From contig NZ_MVAD01000001.1 of the NCBI RefSeq assembly GCF_002007115.1, forward strand, positions 1,612,001 to 1,676,000: a stretch of 64,000 bases of DNA, written 5' to 3'. Source of the stretch: Massilia sp. KIM. GTDB taxonomy: Bacteria; Pseudomonadota; Gammaproteobacteria; Burkholderiales; Burkholderiaceae_D. The notes beneath the pieces are model-generated. The model had not been told where the DNA came from, did not search any database, and saw only the letters and a program-made list of their open reading frames with translations. Of this stretch, positions 26,578 through 37,992 are shown piece by piece; the first letter of the stretch is position 1; every line of letters starts with the position of its first letter. The position numbers were made by a program, and so were the translations under genes.

Positions 26578-28073
26578 CCCTCACTATCCTACTGCTTGAC
26601 GACAATCCGGACGACCGCGCCCTCGCCCGGCGCGAACTCGAACGCCATTTCCCCGGCTGCCTGGTGCGCGAAGTCGGCGACCGCGCCAGCTTCGACGCCG
26701 AGATGCAGGCCGGCCTGAAAGTCGACCTCATCATCACCGATTTCCAGATGCGCTGGATCACCGGCCTGGACATCCTCAAGCAGGTCAAGGCCTACGACGC
26801 CCAGCTGCCGGTCATCATGTTCACCGCCACCGGCACCCAGGAAGTCGCGGTCGAGGCCATGAAGCTGGGCCTGGACGACTACGTGATCAAGAGTCCGCGC
26901 CACTACGCCCGCCTGCCGGTGGCCGTGCGCACCTGCCTCGACCGCCACGAGATCCGGGCGCGCGCGATCCGTTCCGAAACCCGCCTGGCGGCCCTGCTGG
27001 AGAACATCCAGCTGGGCGTGTTCCGCATGTCGCTCGACGGCCAGCTGGAGGAAGCCAACCGCGCCTTCTGGAGCATGCTGGGCGGCGACCCCTCGGCGCC
27101 CCAGGGCTGGGGCCACCCCTTGCGCGAACACGTGCTGGCGCGCCTGCCGCAACTGCACGCCGCCCTCGACAGCGCCGAACTGCAGGCGGAGCTGCCCGAC
27201 ACCTCGGGCGAGACCCCGGGCGGCAGCCGCTTCTACGTGGTCAAGCTGGTGCGGGTGAAGGTCAACGGCCACGACGCCATCGACGGCATCGTCGAGGACG
27301 CGACCACCTTGCGCCGCGCCAGCGCCGAGATCCTGCGCCTGAACACCGAACTCGAACGCCGGATCGTCGAGCGCACCCGCCAGCTCGAGGAGGCCAACGA
27401 AGCCCTGGAGACCTTCGGCTTCTCGGTCTCGCACGACCTGCGCGAGCCGCTGCGCACCATCCAGGGCTATGCCAATGCGCTGCGCCAGGATCTGCACACC
27501 GGCCGCCCCGCCGACCTCGAGCGCTATGCCGAGCGCATCGACAGCATCGCCGCCCGGGTCGACCTGATGGTGTCCGACCTGCTGGAGTTCGCGCGCCTGT
27601 CGCGCGCCGATATTCCATCGGAGAACGTGGCCCTGGCCCAGGCGGTGAGCGACGCCCAGGCCGGCCTGCAGAACGACCCGGCCTACCGCGCGGCGGTGGT
27701 CCAGGTCGACGTCGACGCATGCCTGCAGGTGCGCGCCCACCGCCCGGTGCTGGTCCAGGCCATCTGCAACCTGCTGGGCAACGCCGTCAAGTTCGTGCGC
27801 CCGAACACCCACGCCGCGGTGAACATCGTCGCCCGCATCCACGGCGACCAGGTGCGGCTCGAGGTCCAGGACAACGGCATCGGCATGGCCGACGAAGCGC
27901 GCGAGCGCGTCTTCAACGTGTTCGAGCGCCTGCACGGGGAAGAAGAGTATCCCGGCACCGGCATTGGCCTCGCGATCGTCAAGAAGGGCGTGGAACGCAT
28001 GGGCGGCCGGGTGGGCGTGGAATCGGCCCCGGGTGTCGGCTCGACCTTCTGGATCGAGTTGCCCAATGCTTGA
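26574..28073 (+). CDS. REC-PAS-histidine kinase
   Basis: A 499-residue soluble protein. An N-terminal receiver (LLLDDNPDDRAL; Asp in IITDFQMRW; Lys in VIKSPRHY) precedes a PAS-like domain (about 135-250), a HisKA with VSHDLREPL (His287), and an HATPase_c domain (NLLGNAVKF, DNGIGM, PGTGIGLAI). It starts with GTG in the GTGA overlap with the receiver gene. The arrangement suggests a kinase whose activity is set by phosphorylation of its own N-terminal receiver. It ends with an 8-base overlap with the next kinase. Confidence 0.92.
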   Translation: MTLTILLLDDNPDDRALARRELERHFPGCLVREVGDRASFDAEMQAGLKVDLIITDFQMRWITGLDILKQVKAYDAQLPVIMFTATGTQEVAVEAMKLGLDDYVIKSPRHYARLPVAVRTCLDRHEIRARAIRSETRLAALLENIQLGVFRMSLDGQLEEANRAFWSMLGGDPSAPQGWGHPLREHVLARLPQLHAALDSAELQAELPDTSGETPGGSRFYVVKLVRVKVNGHDAIDGIVEDATTLRRASAEILRLNTELERRIVERTRQLEEANEALETFGFSVSHDLREPLRTIQGYANALRQDLHTGRPADLERYAERIDSIAARVDLMVSDLLEFARLSRADIPSENVALAQAVSDAQAGLQNDPAYRAAVVQVDVDACLQVRAHRPVLVQAICNLLGNAVKFVRPNTHAAVNIVARIHGDQVRLEVQDNGIGMADEARERVFNVFERLHGEEEYPGTGIGLAIVKKGVERMGGRVGVESAPGVGSTFWIELPNA

Positions 28074-30018
28074 GGACCCGAAGTCCGGTGCGCCGCTGCG
28101 CCTGATCCTGATCGACGACAATCCCGACGACAGGGCGCTGGTCGAACGCGAACTGCGCCTGCGCATCGCCGAACTGGAGGTGCGCCACGTCCCCGACGCC
28201 GCGGCCCTCGAAGCCGCGCTGGCGCAAGGGGCCTTCGACGTCGCGGTCACCGACTACCGGCTGCGCTGGACCCTCGGCACCGAGGTGCTGCGGGCGATCA
28301 AGGCGCACTACCCGGACGTGCCGGTGGTCATGTTCACCGGCAGCGGGAACGAGGAAGTGGCGGTCCAGGCCATGAAGGACGGCCTGGACGACTACATCAC
28401 CAAGACGCCCAAGCATTACCCGCGCGTTCCCTACGCGGTGCTGGCCTGCTTCGAGCGCGCCAGCAACCGGGTCAGGCTGCGCGAGGCGCTGGAGCGCGAG
28501 TCGCTGGCCAAGGCCAGGCTCGAGGTCGCCCTGCGCTCGGCCGGCATGGGGACCTGGCAGTTCCTGCCCGCCGCCGCCCGCTTTTCGCTCTCGCCCGAAG
28601 TGGGGCCCATGCTGGGCCGCCAAGCCGCCGCGCTGGAACTGACGGCGCAGGAGCTGCAGGCCCAGGTCGATCCCCAGGACCTGGAGGCCCTGCGCCAGGC
28701 TTGGGACGCGGCGCTGGCCGCCGACGCCGCCGACCCCGCCTTCAGCGCCGAGTTCCGCGTCCACGGCGCCGACGGCCTCACCCGCTGGCTGGGCGTCAGC
28801 GGCGCCGCGGTGCAAGCCGAGGCGGGCCCGCCCCGGCTGCTGATCGGCACCGCGCGCGACGTCAGCGCGGCGGTCGCGGCGCGCGAGGAGCAGCGCCGCC
28901 AGCAGCGCGAACTCGAACTGGCCAATCGCCAGAAGACCGAATTCCTGTCGGTGCTGGCGCACGAGCTGCGTAATCCCATGGCGGCGATCGGCTACTCGGC
29001 CGGTATGCTGGCCCGCCACGCGCCGCCGGAAACGGTGATGCGCGCGCGCGAGGTGATCGGGCGCCAGAGCGCCCACATGAAAAAGCTGCTCGACGACCTG
29101 CTCGACCTGAGCCGGATTACCCACCAGCGCATCGAGCTGGCCATGGTCCCGCTCGACCTGCGGCGCGTGATCGAGCATTCCTTCGACAGCGTGCGCCCGG
29201 TCATGGAGACGCTCGGCCACGTGGCCAGCTTCGACCTCGGCCAGGCGCCGCTGACCGTGCTGGGCGACGAGGTCCGCCTCACCCAGGTGATGAGCAACCT
29301 GCTGCAGAACGCCGCCAAGTTCACCCCGCCCGGCGGACGCATCGACGTCAGCGCCACGGTCGAAGGCGCGATGGCGGTGGTGACGGTGGCCGACAACGGC
29401 GTCGGGATTCCCGCCGACCAACTCGAGCGGGTGTTCGAAATGTTCTCCCAGGCCGAATCCAAGGTCAGCGGCGGCACGCCGGGCCTGGGCATCGGCCTGG
29501 CGGTGGTGCGCAGGCTGGTGGAACTGCACGGCGGCGCGGCGCGCGCCGACAGCGGGGGTCCGGGGAGCGGCACCCGCATCCGCCTGACCCTGCCCCTCAC
29601 CCAGGCGCTGCCGGCGCACGACGCGGAGTACGAGAAACCGGGCGGGCCGATGCGCGCGCGCCTGCTGGTGGCCGACGACAACGCGGACGCCGCCGAACTG
29701 CTCGCCGACCTGCTCAGGCTGGAAGGCTACGAGGTCAAGGTCGCCTACGACGGCAAGCAGGCGATCGAGATCGCCACCGCCTGGCGGCCCGAGCTGATGG
29801 TGCTCGACGTCGGCATGCCCCACCGCAGCGGCCACGACGTGGCGCGCTGGGTGCGCGCCCAAGCCTGGGGCCGCGAGGTGAGGCTGGCGGCCCTGACGGG
29901 CTGGGGTCAGCGCGAGGACAAGGCGGCCAGCGCCGACGCCGGCTTCGACCTGCACCTGGTCAAGCCGGTGGCGCCCGAGGAGATCGTCGCCGCGCTGCGG
30001 CGCCTTGCCGACGCCTGA
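28066..30018 (+). CDS. REC-PAS-histidine kinase-REC hybrid
   Basis: A 650-residue protein with a receiver at each end. The first receiver (LILIDDNPDDRAL; Asp in VTDYRLRW; Lys in ITKTPKH) closely parallels that of the preceding gene, suggesting tandem duplication. A PAS-like region (about 150-270) leads to HisKA with LAHELRNPM (His299) and HATPase_c (NLLQNAAKF, DNGVGI, GLGIGLAV). The C-terminal receiver has Asp in LMVLDVGMP and Lys in LVKPV. No DNA-binding domain is present. It ends six bases before the convergent YihY gene's stop. Confidence 0.92.
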   Translation: MLEDPKSGAPLRLILIDDNPDDRALVERELRLRIAELEVRHVPDAAALEAALAQGAFDVAVTDYRLRWTLGTEVLRAIKAHYPDVPVVMFTGSGNEEVAVQAMKDGLDDYITKTPKHYPRVPYAVLACFERASNRVRLREALERESLAKARLEVALRSAGMGTWQFLPAAARFSLSPEVGPMLGRQAAALELTAQELQAQVDPQDLEALRQAWDAALAADAADPAFSAEFRVHGADGLTRWLGVSGAAVQAEAGPPRLLIGTARDVSAAVAAREEQRRQQRELELANRQKTEFLSVLAHELRNPMAAIGYSAGMLARHAPPETVMRAREVIGRQSAHMKKLLDDLLDLSRITHQRIELAMVPLDLRRVIEHSFDSVRPVMETLGHVASFDLGQAPLTVLGDEVRLTQVMSNLLQNAAKFTPPGGRIDVSATVEGAMAVVTVADNGVGIPADQLERVFEMFSQAESKVSGGTPGLGIGLAVVRRLVELHGGAARADSGGPGSGTRIRLTLPLTQALPAHDAEYEKPGGPMRARLLVADDNADAAELLADLLRLEGYEVKVAYDGKQAIEIATAWRPELMVLDVGMPHRSGHDVARWVRAQAWGREVRLAALTGWGQREDKAASADAGFDLHLVKPVAPEEIVAALRRLADA

Positions 30019-30024
30019 GCGGCC

Positions 30025-32092
<2,068 letters not shown>

Positions 32093-32491
32093 ATGGATAC
32101 CGCAAAAATCTTCCATACCGGGGCCATCGCGAGCCTGATCTGGCTGATCGGCTGGCTGGTCGCCTGGGAGGCCGTCGTCGCCCCGCTGCATCCCGGCAGC
32201 TGGCTGCTGGCGCTCAAGGCCCTGCCCCTGCTGCTGCCGCTGCGCGGGGTGATCAAGCGCGACCTCTACACCCTGCAGTGGTCGTCGATGATGATCCTGG
32301 TGTATTTCGCCGAGGGCGTGGTGCGGGCCTGGGCCGACCTGACCGAGACCTCGCGCATCATGGCCATGGGCGAAGTGGCCCTGGTGCTGGTGTACTTCGC
32401 CTGCTGCCTGCTCTACCTGCGCCCCTACAAGAAGGAAGCCCAGCGCCTGGCCAAGGAATTGCTCGACAAGGTCAAAGTCCCGCATGACTGA
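32093..32491 (+). CDS. DUF2069 membrane protein
   Basis: A 132-residue protein with four hydrophobic segments (about 12-30, 36-54, 64-84, 88-110) and a basic C-terminal helix. It fits DUF2069, a small inner-membrane family commonly found beside wrbA in betaproteobacteria; function unknown. The ATG directly abuts the wrbA stop, and its last 8 bases overlap the dehydrogenase start. Confidence 0.88.
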   Translation: MDTAKIFHTGAIASLIWLIGWLVAWEAVVAPLHPGSWLLALKALPLLLPLRGVIKRDLYTLQWSSMMILVYFAEGVVRAWADLTETSRIMAMGEVALVLVYFACCLLYLRPYKKEAQRLAKELLDKVKVPHD

Positions 32492-33893
32492 TGCCTTGCT
32501 GGCGCAGTGCCGCGCCATCGCCGGGGACGCCCATGTCCTCGCCGACGCGCAGGACATGGCGCCTTTCCTGACCGACTGGCGCGGCCGCCACACCGGCAAG
32601 GCGCGCGCCGTGGTGATGCCGGGCACGGCCGACGAAGTGGCCGCCATCGTGCGCGCCTGCGCCGCCAGCCGCACCCCGATCGTGCCCCAGGGCGGGCGCA
32701 CCGGGCTGGTGTTGGGCAGCGTGCCGGACGCCAGCGGCGCCGCCGTGGTGCTTTCGCTGCGCCGCCTGAACCGCATCCGCGCCATCGATCCCGCCAACCG
32801 CAGCATCACCGTGGAGGCCGGCTGCCTGCTGCACGAGGTCCAGCAGGCGGCGGCCGGGGCCGGCATGCTGTTCCCGCTGTCGCTGGCGGCCGAAGGCAGT
32901 TGCACCATCGGCGGCAACCTCGCCACCAATGCCGGCGGCACCGCGGTGCTGCGCTACGGGAATGCGCGCGAACTCTGCCTGGGGCTGGAAGTCGTCACCG
33001 CCCAGGGCGAGCGCTGGGATGGCTTGCGCGCCCTGCGCAAGGACAACACCGGCTACGACCTGCGCGACCTCTTCATCGGCGCCGAGGGCACGCTCGGCGT
33101 GATCACGGCGGCCGTGCTCAAGCTCTATCCGCAACCGAAGGCGGTGCTGAGCAGCCTGGTGGCCCTGGAGTCGCCGCGCCAGGCGCTGGCCCTGCTGAAC
33201 CTGCTGCAGGAAGCCTGGGGCGCCGCCCTCACCGGCTTCGAGCTGATGTCGGACTTCTGCCTGCAACTGGTGGCCACCCACTTCCCGGCCATGCCGCGTC
33301 CCTTCGCCGCCCGCTTCCCTCAATACGCGCTGGTCGAGCTGTCGAGCAGCGAATCCGAGGAGCATGCGCGCGCCCTGATGGAAGAAGGCATCGGCCTGGC
33401 CTTGACGCGCGGGGTCGCGCGCGATGCGGCCCTGGCCAGCTCGCTCGCCCAGGGCCTTGCGCTGTGGCAGTTGCGCGAACATATACCGCTGGCCCAGGCG
33501 GCGGACGGCAAGAACATCAAGCACGACATCTCGCTGCCGGTGTCCAGCATCCCCGACTTCATCGAGCGCACCGACGCCCTGCTGCTGGCGGCCTTCCCCG
33601 GCTGCCGGCTGGTCACCTTCGGCCACCTGGGCGACGGCAACCTGCACTACAACGTCGCGCCGCCGGACGGCCAGGACCACGAGGCCTTCCTCGCCAACCA
33701 GGACGCGGTCAACCGCATCGTCTACGACAGCGTGGCGGCCTTCGACGGATCGATCTCGGCCGAACACGGGATCGGGGCGCTCAAGCGCGAGGAACTGGCG
33801 CGCGCCAGGTCGCCGGTCGAACTCGGCATGATGCGTGCCATCAAAGCCGCGCTGGACCCGCTCGGCATTATGAACCCTGGCAAAATTCTTTGA
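32484..33893 (+). CDS. FAD-binding oxidoreductase, D-lactate/D-2-hydroxyglutarate dehydrogenase-like
   Basis: A 469-residue PCMH-type flavoprotein with the GlcD/D-2-hydroxyacid dehydrogenase layout. FAD-binding pieces are VPQGGRTGLVLGS, GCTIGGNLATNAGG-like text and YGNARELCLGLEVV, followed by GAEGTLGVITAAVLKL. The C-terminal substrate/metal site has FGHLGDGNLHYN and SAEHGIG. It oxidises a D-2-hydroxyacid and passes electrons onward. D-lactate is attractive given gloB in the window, but D-2-hydroxyglutarate is equally possible. It is coupled to DUF2069 by an 8-base overlap. Confidence 0.9.
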   Translation: MTDALLAQCRAIAGDAHVLADAQDMAPFLTDWRGRHTGKARAVVMPGTADEVAAIVRACAASRTPIVPQGGRTGLVLGSVPDASGAAVVLSLRRLNRIRAIDPANRSITVEAGCLLHEVQQAAAGAGMLFPLSLAAEGSCTIGGNLATNAGGTAVLRYGNARELCLGLEVVTAQGERWDGLRALRKDNTGYDLRDLFIGAEGTLGVITAAVLKLYPQPKAVLSSLVALESPRQALALLNLLQEAWGAALTGFELMSDFCLQLVATHFPAMPRPFAARFPQYALVELSSSESEEHARALMEEGIGLALTRGVARDAALASSLAQGLALWQLREHIPLAQAADGKNIKHDISLPVSSIPDFIERTDALLLAAFPGCRLVTFGHLGDGNLHYNVAPPDGQDHEAFLANQDAVNRIVYDSVAAFDGSISAEHGIGALKREELARARSPVELGMMRAIKAALDPLGIMNPGKIL

Positions 33894-33906
33894 CCGGGAG
33901 AGCATC

Positions 33907-34356
33907 ATGCTGCGCACCTTCAGTTTCTTCACCGCCTGGGCCCTGAGCGGGGCCGTCCTGGCCCAGGCCATGGCGGATCAGGCGCAAGCCATCTACAAAT
34001 GCCGCGACGGCGAGCGCGTCACCTATGGCGACCAGCCCTGCCGCCAGGACGGCGGCCGGCTGGCTGTGCAGGCCGCGCCAGCGCCCGATCCGGAGGCCGC
34101 CGCCCGCCTCGAACGGGCGCGCGCGTTCCTGGCCGAGGCCGAGCAGGCGCGCGCCGCCGAGGCGCTGCGCGAGGAAAGGACGCTGGCGCGCGCGCGGCGC
34201 GACGCCGCCACCCAGCGCCGCCGCTGCGACAAGCTGCGCCTGCAGCAGAAATGGGCCGAGGAAGACCTGGCCCGCGCCGGCGGCGAGCGCGCCGCCCAGG
34301 CGCGCCTGAAGGCCCGGCGCCAGCAAGAGGCGCTGGCGGTGGAATGCCCGGCCTGA
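33907..34356 (+). CDS. DUF4124-type secreted protein
   Basis: A 149-residue protein with a signal peptide (cleavage after about VLAQA or MADQA) and an N-terminal DUF4124 motif: IYKCRDGERVTYGDQPC, a small disulfide-like module. The remainder is a long charged, Ala/Arg/Glu-rich helix, probably a coiled coil. GGGAG precedes the ATG. Its end overlaps the ABC permease start by 13 bases. Function unknown; a cell-envelope role is inferred from the signal. Confidence 0.8.
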   Translation: MLRTFSFFTAWALSGAVLAQAMADQAQAIYKCRDGERVTYGDQPCRQDGGRLAVQAAPAPDPEAAARLERARAFLAEAEQARAAEALREERTLARARRDAATQRRRCDKLRLQQKWAEEDLARAGGERAAQARLKARRQQEALAVECPA

Positions 34357-36893
34357 GCCGCCTCTCGCGCTGGCTGCTGCTCGGCGAGTGGCGCGCGCAT
34401 CCGGTGCGCGCCCTGGTCGCGGTGGCGGCGATCGCGGTCGGGGTGGCGATGGGCTTCGCCATCCACCTCATCAATGCCGCCGCCTTCAACGAATTCTCGG
34501 CGGCGGTCAAGACCCTGTCCGGCCAGGCCGACATTCAGGTGGCCGGGCGCGAACCCCTGTTCGACGAAGCCGTCTACCCGCGCCTGGCCAGCGATCCCGC
34601 GGTGGCGGTGGCCTCGCCCCTGCTCGAGGTGGCGGCCGGCATCGCCGGCCAGGACGGCGCCCTGCGCATCGTCGGCGTGGACGCCTTCCGCGCCGGCTTC
34701 ATCGCCCCCGACCTGGCCGGGGTCGTCGAGGACGGGCGCCTGACCGACGTGCTGGCCGACGACGCCATCTTCCTCTCGCCCGCGGCCCAGGCCTGGCTGG
34801 GCGTGAAGCCCGGAGACCGCCTGCGCCTGCGCGCCGGCACCGAGGACGTCGAGCTGCGCGTGGCCGGCCCGACCGCCGGCAGCCGCCCCGGCCAGCGCAT
34901 CGCGGTGATGGACATCGGCGCCCTGCAATGGCGCTTCAAGCGCCTCGGCCAGCTCTCGCGGATCGACCTGAAGCTGCGCGACGGGGTCGACCGCGGCGCC
35001 TACCAGGCGCGCCTGGCTCAGGAGCTGGAGCGCACCGCGCCGGGCCGCTACACGGTGGGGCAGCCGAACGACGCCAACCAGGAAAGCCGCACCGACAACA
35101 TGAGCCGCGCCTACCGGGTCAACCTCACGGTGCTGGCCCTGGTGGCCCTGTTCACAGGCGCCTTCCTGGTGTTCTCGACCCAGGCGCTGTCGGTGATGCG
35201 CCGGCGCAGCCAGTTCGCGCTGCTGCGCGTGCTGGGTCTGGCGCGCGGCCAGCTGCTGCGCCAGGTCCTGCTCGAAGGCGGCAGCCTGGGCGTGCTCGGC
35301 GCGCTGCTGGGCGTGGCGGCCGGCTATGGCCTGGCGGCCGCCGCCCTCTACTATTTCGGCGGCGACCTCGGGGCCGGCTACTTCCCCGGCATCCGCCCCC
35401 AGGTCATCTTCACGCCCTGGGCGGCCCTGGGCTTCTTCGCGCTCGGACTGGGCGTGGCCCTGCTGGGCTGCGCCCTGCCGGCGCTGGAGGCGGCGCGGGC
35501 GCGCCCGGCGGTGGCGATCAAGTCGGGCGGCGACGAAGGCGCGCTGGCGCGCCTGGCGCGGGTCTGGCCTTCGCTCCTGTGCCTGCTACTGGCCGCCGCC
35601 TTCGCCTTCGCGCCGCCGGTGTTCGAGCTGCCCCTGTTCGGCTACTTCTCGATCGCCCTGCTCCTGATCGGCGGCATCGGCCTGATGCCGCGCTTCGCCG
35701 CCGCCACCTTCCGCACCCTCGAGGCATTGGCGCAGCGCACGCGGCGCGCGCCGCCGGTGCTCGGCCTGTCGCTGGCGCGCCTGGCCAATGCGCCCGGCCA
35801 GGCCTCGATCGCCCTCGGCGGCGTGCTGGCCAGCTTCAGCCTGATGGTCGCGATGGGCATCATGGTGGCGAGCTTCCGCATCTCGGTCGACGAATGGATG
35901 GGCCATATCCTGCCGGCCGACCTCTACGTGCGCACGGCGGACGGCGGCAACACCGGCTTCCTCAGCCCCGGGCAGCAGGCCAGCCTGGCGGCCAGCCCGG
36001 GCGTGGCCCAGGCCCAGTTCCTGCGCACCCGCCGGGTCTCGCTCGACCCCGGCCGGCCGGAGGTGGTGGTGATCGCGCGCGACATCGATGCGCGCGATCC
36101 CGGCAACCTGCTCTACCTGGTCGGCGAGAGCGTCCAGGCCCCGCCCGGCGCGCGCCCGGCCTGGGTCTCGGAAGCCATGGTCGACCTCTACGGCGCCCGC
36201 GTGGGCGCCACCATCCGCCTGCCCCTGGGCGGCAGGCAGGCCGAATTCTTCGTGGCCGGCGTGTGGCGCGACTACGCCAACCAGTCCGGATCGATCGTCA
36301 TGCGCCTGTCCGACTACCGTGCCCTCACCGGCGAGGGCGAGGTGACCGACGCCGCCCTGTGGGCCGCGCGCGGCGTGCCGCTCGAGCGCGTCGAGGAAGG
36401 CCTGCGCGCCCTGCCCTTCGGCGCTTCGCTGCGCTTCATGCGCCCGGGCGACATCCGCGCCATGAGCCTGCGCATCTTCGACCGCAGCTTCGCCGTCACC
36501 TATCTGCTGGAGGCGATCGCGATCGCCATCGGCCTGTCCGGCGTGGCGGCCAGCTTCTCGGCCCAGACCCTGGCGCGCGCGAGAGAGTTCGGCATGCTGC
36601 GCCACGTCGGCGTCACCCGCCGCCAGGTGCTGGGCATCCTCGCCTTCGAGGGCGGGCTCCTGAGCCTGCTGGGCGTGGCCTGCGGCTTCGCCCTGGGCCT
36701 CTTGATCAGCCTGATCCTGGTCCACGTCGTCAATCCGCAATCCTTCCACTGGACCATGCAGCTGCACCTGCCGTGGACGCTGCTGGCCAGCGTGGCCGCC
36801 GTGCTGGTGGCGGCCTCGGTCGCCACCGCCCTGGTGTCGGGGCGCCAGGCGCTGTCCGCCGGTCCGGTGCGCGCCGTCAGGGAGGACTGGTAA
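34344..36893 (+). CDS. FtsX/MacB-type ABC transporter permease
   Basis: An 849-residue permease with the duplicated FtsX layout: N-terminal TM helix (about 20-45), a large periplasmic MacB-like domain, a 3-helix FtsX block (about 255-380), two further helices (about 410-450), a second periplasmic region, and a C-terminal FtsX block (about 715-835). This is the LolC/E-like or AttFG-like arrangement that extracts or exports envelope molecules. The required ATPase is not beside it. The TAATG stop/start overlap couples it to the AttH-like gene. Confidence 0.88.
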   Translation: MPGLSRLSRWLLLGEWRAHPVRALVAVAAIAVGVAMGFAIHLINAAAFNEFSAAVKTLSGQADIQVAGREPLFDEAVYPRLASDPAVAVASPLLEVAAGIAGQDGALRIVGVDAFRAGFIAPDLAGVVEDGRLTDVLADDAIFLSPAAQAWLGVKPGDRLRLRAGTEDVELRVAGPTAGSRPGQRIAVMDIGALQWRFKRLGQLSRIDLKLRDGVDRGAYQARLAQELERTAPGRYTVGQPNDANQESRTDNMSRAYRVNLTVLALVALFTGAFLVFSTQALSVMRRRSQFALLRVLGLARGQLLRQVLLEGGSLGVLGALLGVAAGYGLAAAALYYFGGDLGAGYFPGIRPQVIFTPWAALGFFALGLGVALLGCALPALEAARARPAVAIKSGGDEGALARLARVWPSLLCLLLAAAFAFAPPVFELPLFGYFSIALLLIGGIGLMPRFAAATFRTLEALAQRTRRAPPVLGLSLARLANAPGQASIALGGVLASFSLMVAMGIMVASFRISVDEWMGHILPADLYVRTADGGNTGFLSPGQQASLAASPGVAQAQFLRTRRVSLDPGRPEVVVIARDIDARDPGNLLYLVGESVQAPPGARPAWVSEAMVDLYGARVGATIRLPLGGRQAEFFVAGVWRDYANQSGSIVMRLSDYRALTGEGEVTDAALWAARGVPLERVEEGLRALPFGASLRFMRPGDIRAMSLRIFDRSFAVTYLLEAIAIAIGLSGVAASFSAQTLARAREFGMLRHVGVTRRQVLGILAFEGGLLSLLGVACGFALGLLISLILVHVVNPQSFHWTMQLHLPWTLLASVAAVLVAASVATALVSGRQALSAGPVRAVREDW

Positions 36894-37963
36894 TGCGCTT
36901 CATCCTGTGTCTGCTGATGCTGTTCCTCGCGCTGCCGGCGACGGCCGCGCCGCCGCAGTTCGCGCCCGTCACGCCCGGCGGCGCGCTGTCCTTCCCGCGC
37001 GACTACGGGGCCCATCCGGAATTCCGCACCGAGTGGTGGTACGCCACCGGCTGGGTCGAGACCCCGGACGGCAAGCCGCTCGGCTTCCAGGTCACCTTCT
37101 TCCGCAGCCGCACCGAACACGACCAGGACAACCCGAGCGCCTTCGCGCCGCGCCAGCTGGTGATCGGCCACGCCGCCCTGTCCGACCCGGCCGTGGGGCG
37201 CCTGGTGCACGACCAGCGCAGCGCGCGCGAGGGCTTCGGCCTGGCCTGGGCGCGCACCGGCAACACCGACCTCAAGCTCGACGACTGGCGCATGGTGCGC
37301 GGGGCCGACGGCGTCTACCGCGTCACCATCCGCTCCAGCGAACTGACGCTCGAACTGCGCCTGCGCCCCACCCAGCCGGTGCTGGTGCAGGGCGAAGGCG
37401 GCTATTCGCGCAAGGGCCCGAGCCCGCGCCACGCCAGCTACTACTACAGCGAACCGCAACTGGCGGTGAGCGGCAGCGTGGGGCGCGCCGGCATGGCCCC
37501 GGTCGAGGTCAAGGGCAGCGCCTGGCTCGACCACGAATGGTCGAGCGAAGCCCTGCAGCCGGAGGCGGCGGGCTGGGACTGGATCGGCGTCAACCTCGAC
37601 GATGGCGGGGCCCTGATGGCTTTCCAGATCCGCGCCAGGCGAGGTGGTAAACTATGGGCGCACGCAAGCCTGCGCGACGCGTCGGGAAAGGTGACGCGCT
37701 TCGCGCCCGAGCAGGTCGGTTTCACCCCCCAAGCGCGCTGGAAGTCGCCGCGCACCCAGGCCGAGTACCCGGTTGCCGCCGAGGTGGCGACCGGCCCGCT
37801 GCGCTGGCAGATCGCTCCCCTGCAGCCTGACCAGGAACTGGACTCGCGCCGCTCGACCGGCGCGGTCTACTGGGAAGGCGCGGTCACGGTCAGCCGCGAC
37901 GGCAAGCGGGTGGGACGCGGCTACCTGGAGATGACCGGTTACGTGCAGCCGATGAAGCTGTAG
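36893..37963 (+). CDS. AttH-like secreted lipocalin-type protein
   Basis: A 356-residue protein with a clean signal peptide (cleavage after PATAAP-region, residue about 19). The body is a CrtC/AttH-type double lipocalin: FRTEWWYATGWV, GFQVTFFRSR, WLDHEWSSEAL, and WDWIGVNLDDGGALMAFQIR. Members of the family include carotenoid 1,2-hydratase and ABC-linked AttH, but the latter's function is unknown. It is translationally coupled to the FtsX permease and would act in the periplasm with it. Confidence 0.88.
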   Translation: MRFILCLLMLFLALPATAAPPQFAPVTPGGALSFPRDYGAHPEFRTEWWYATGWVETPDGKPLGFQVTFFRSRTEHDQDNPSAFAPRQLVIGHAALSDPAVGRLVHDQRSAREGFGLAWARTGNTDLKLDDWRMVRGADGVYRVTIRSSELTLELRLRPTQPVLVQGEGGYSRKGPSPRHASYYYSEPQLAVSGSVGRAGMAPVEVKGSAWLDHEWSSEALQPEAAGWDWIGVNLDDGGALMAFQIRARRGGKLWAHASLRDASGKVTRFAPEQVGFTPQARWKSPRTQAEYPVAAEVATGPLRWQIAPLQPDQELDSRRSTGAVYWEGAVTVSRDGKRVGRGYLEMTGYVQPMKL

Positions 37964-37992
37964 CAGCATAGACGACAACAACAAGCGACACG

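Noticed and set aside
34388..36892. Plus-strand frame running through the permease gene into the lipocalin gene, suggesting one 1191-residue protein
   Set aside because: The upstream part is an Arg/Pro-rich shadow of the permease in another frame. The lipocalin has its own signal peptide and ATG at 36893 in a TAATG overlap.
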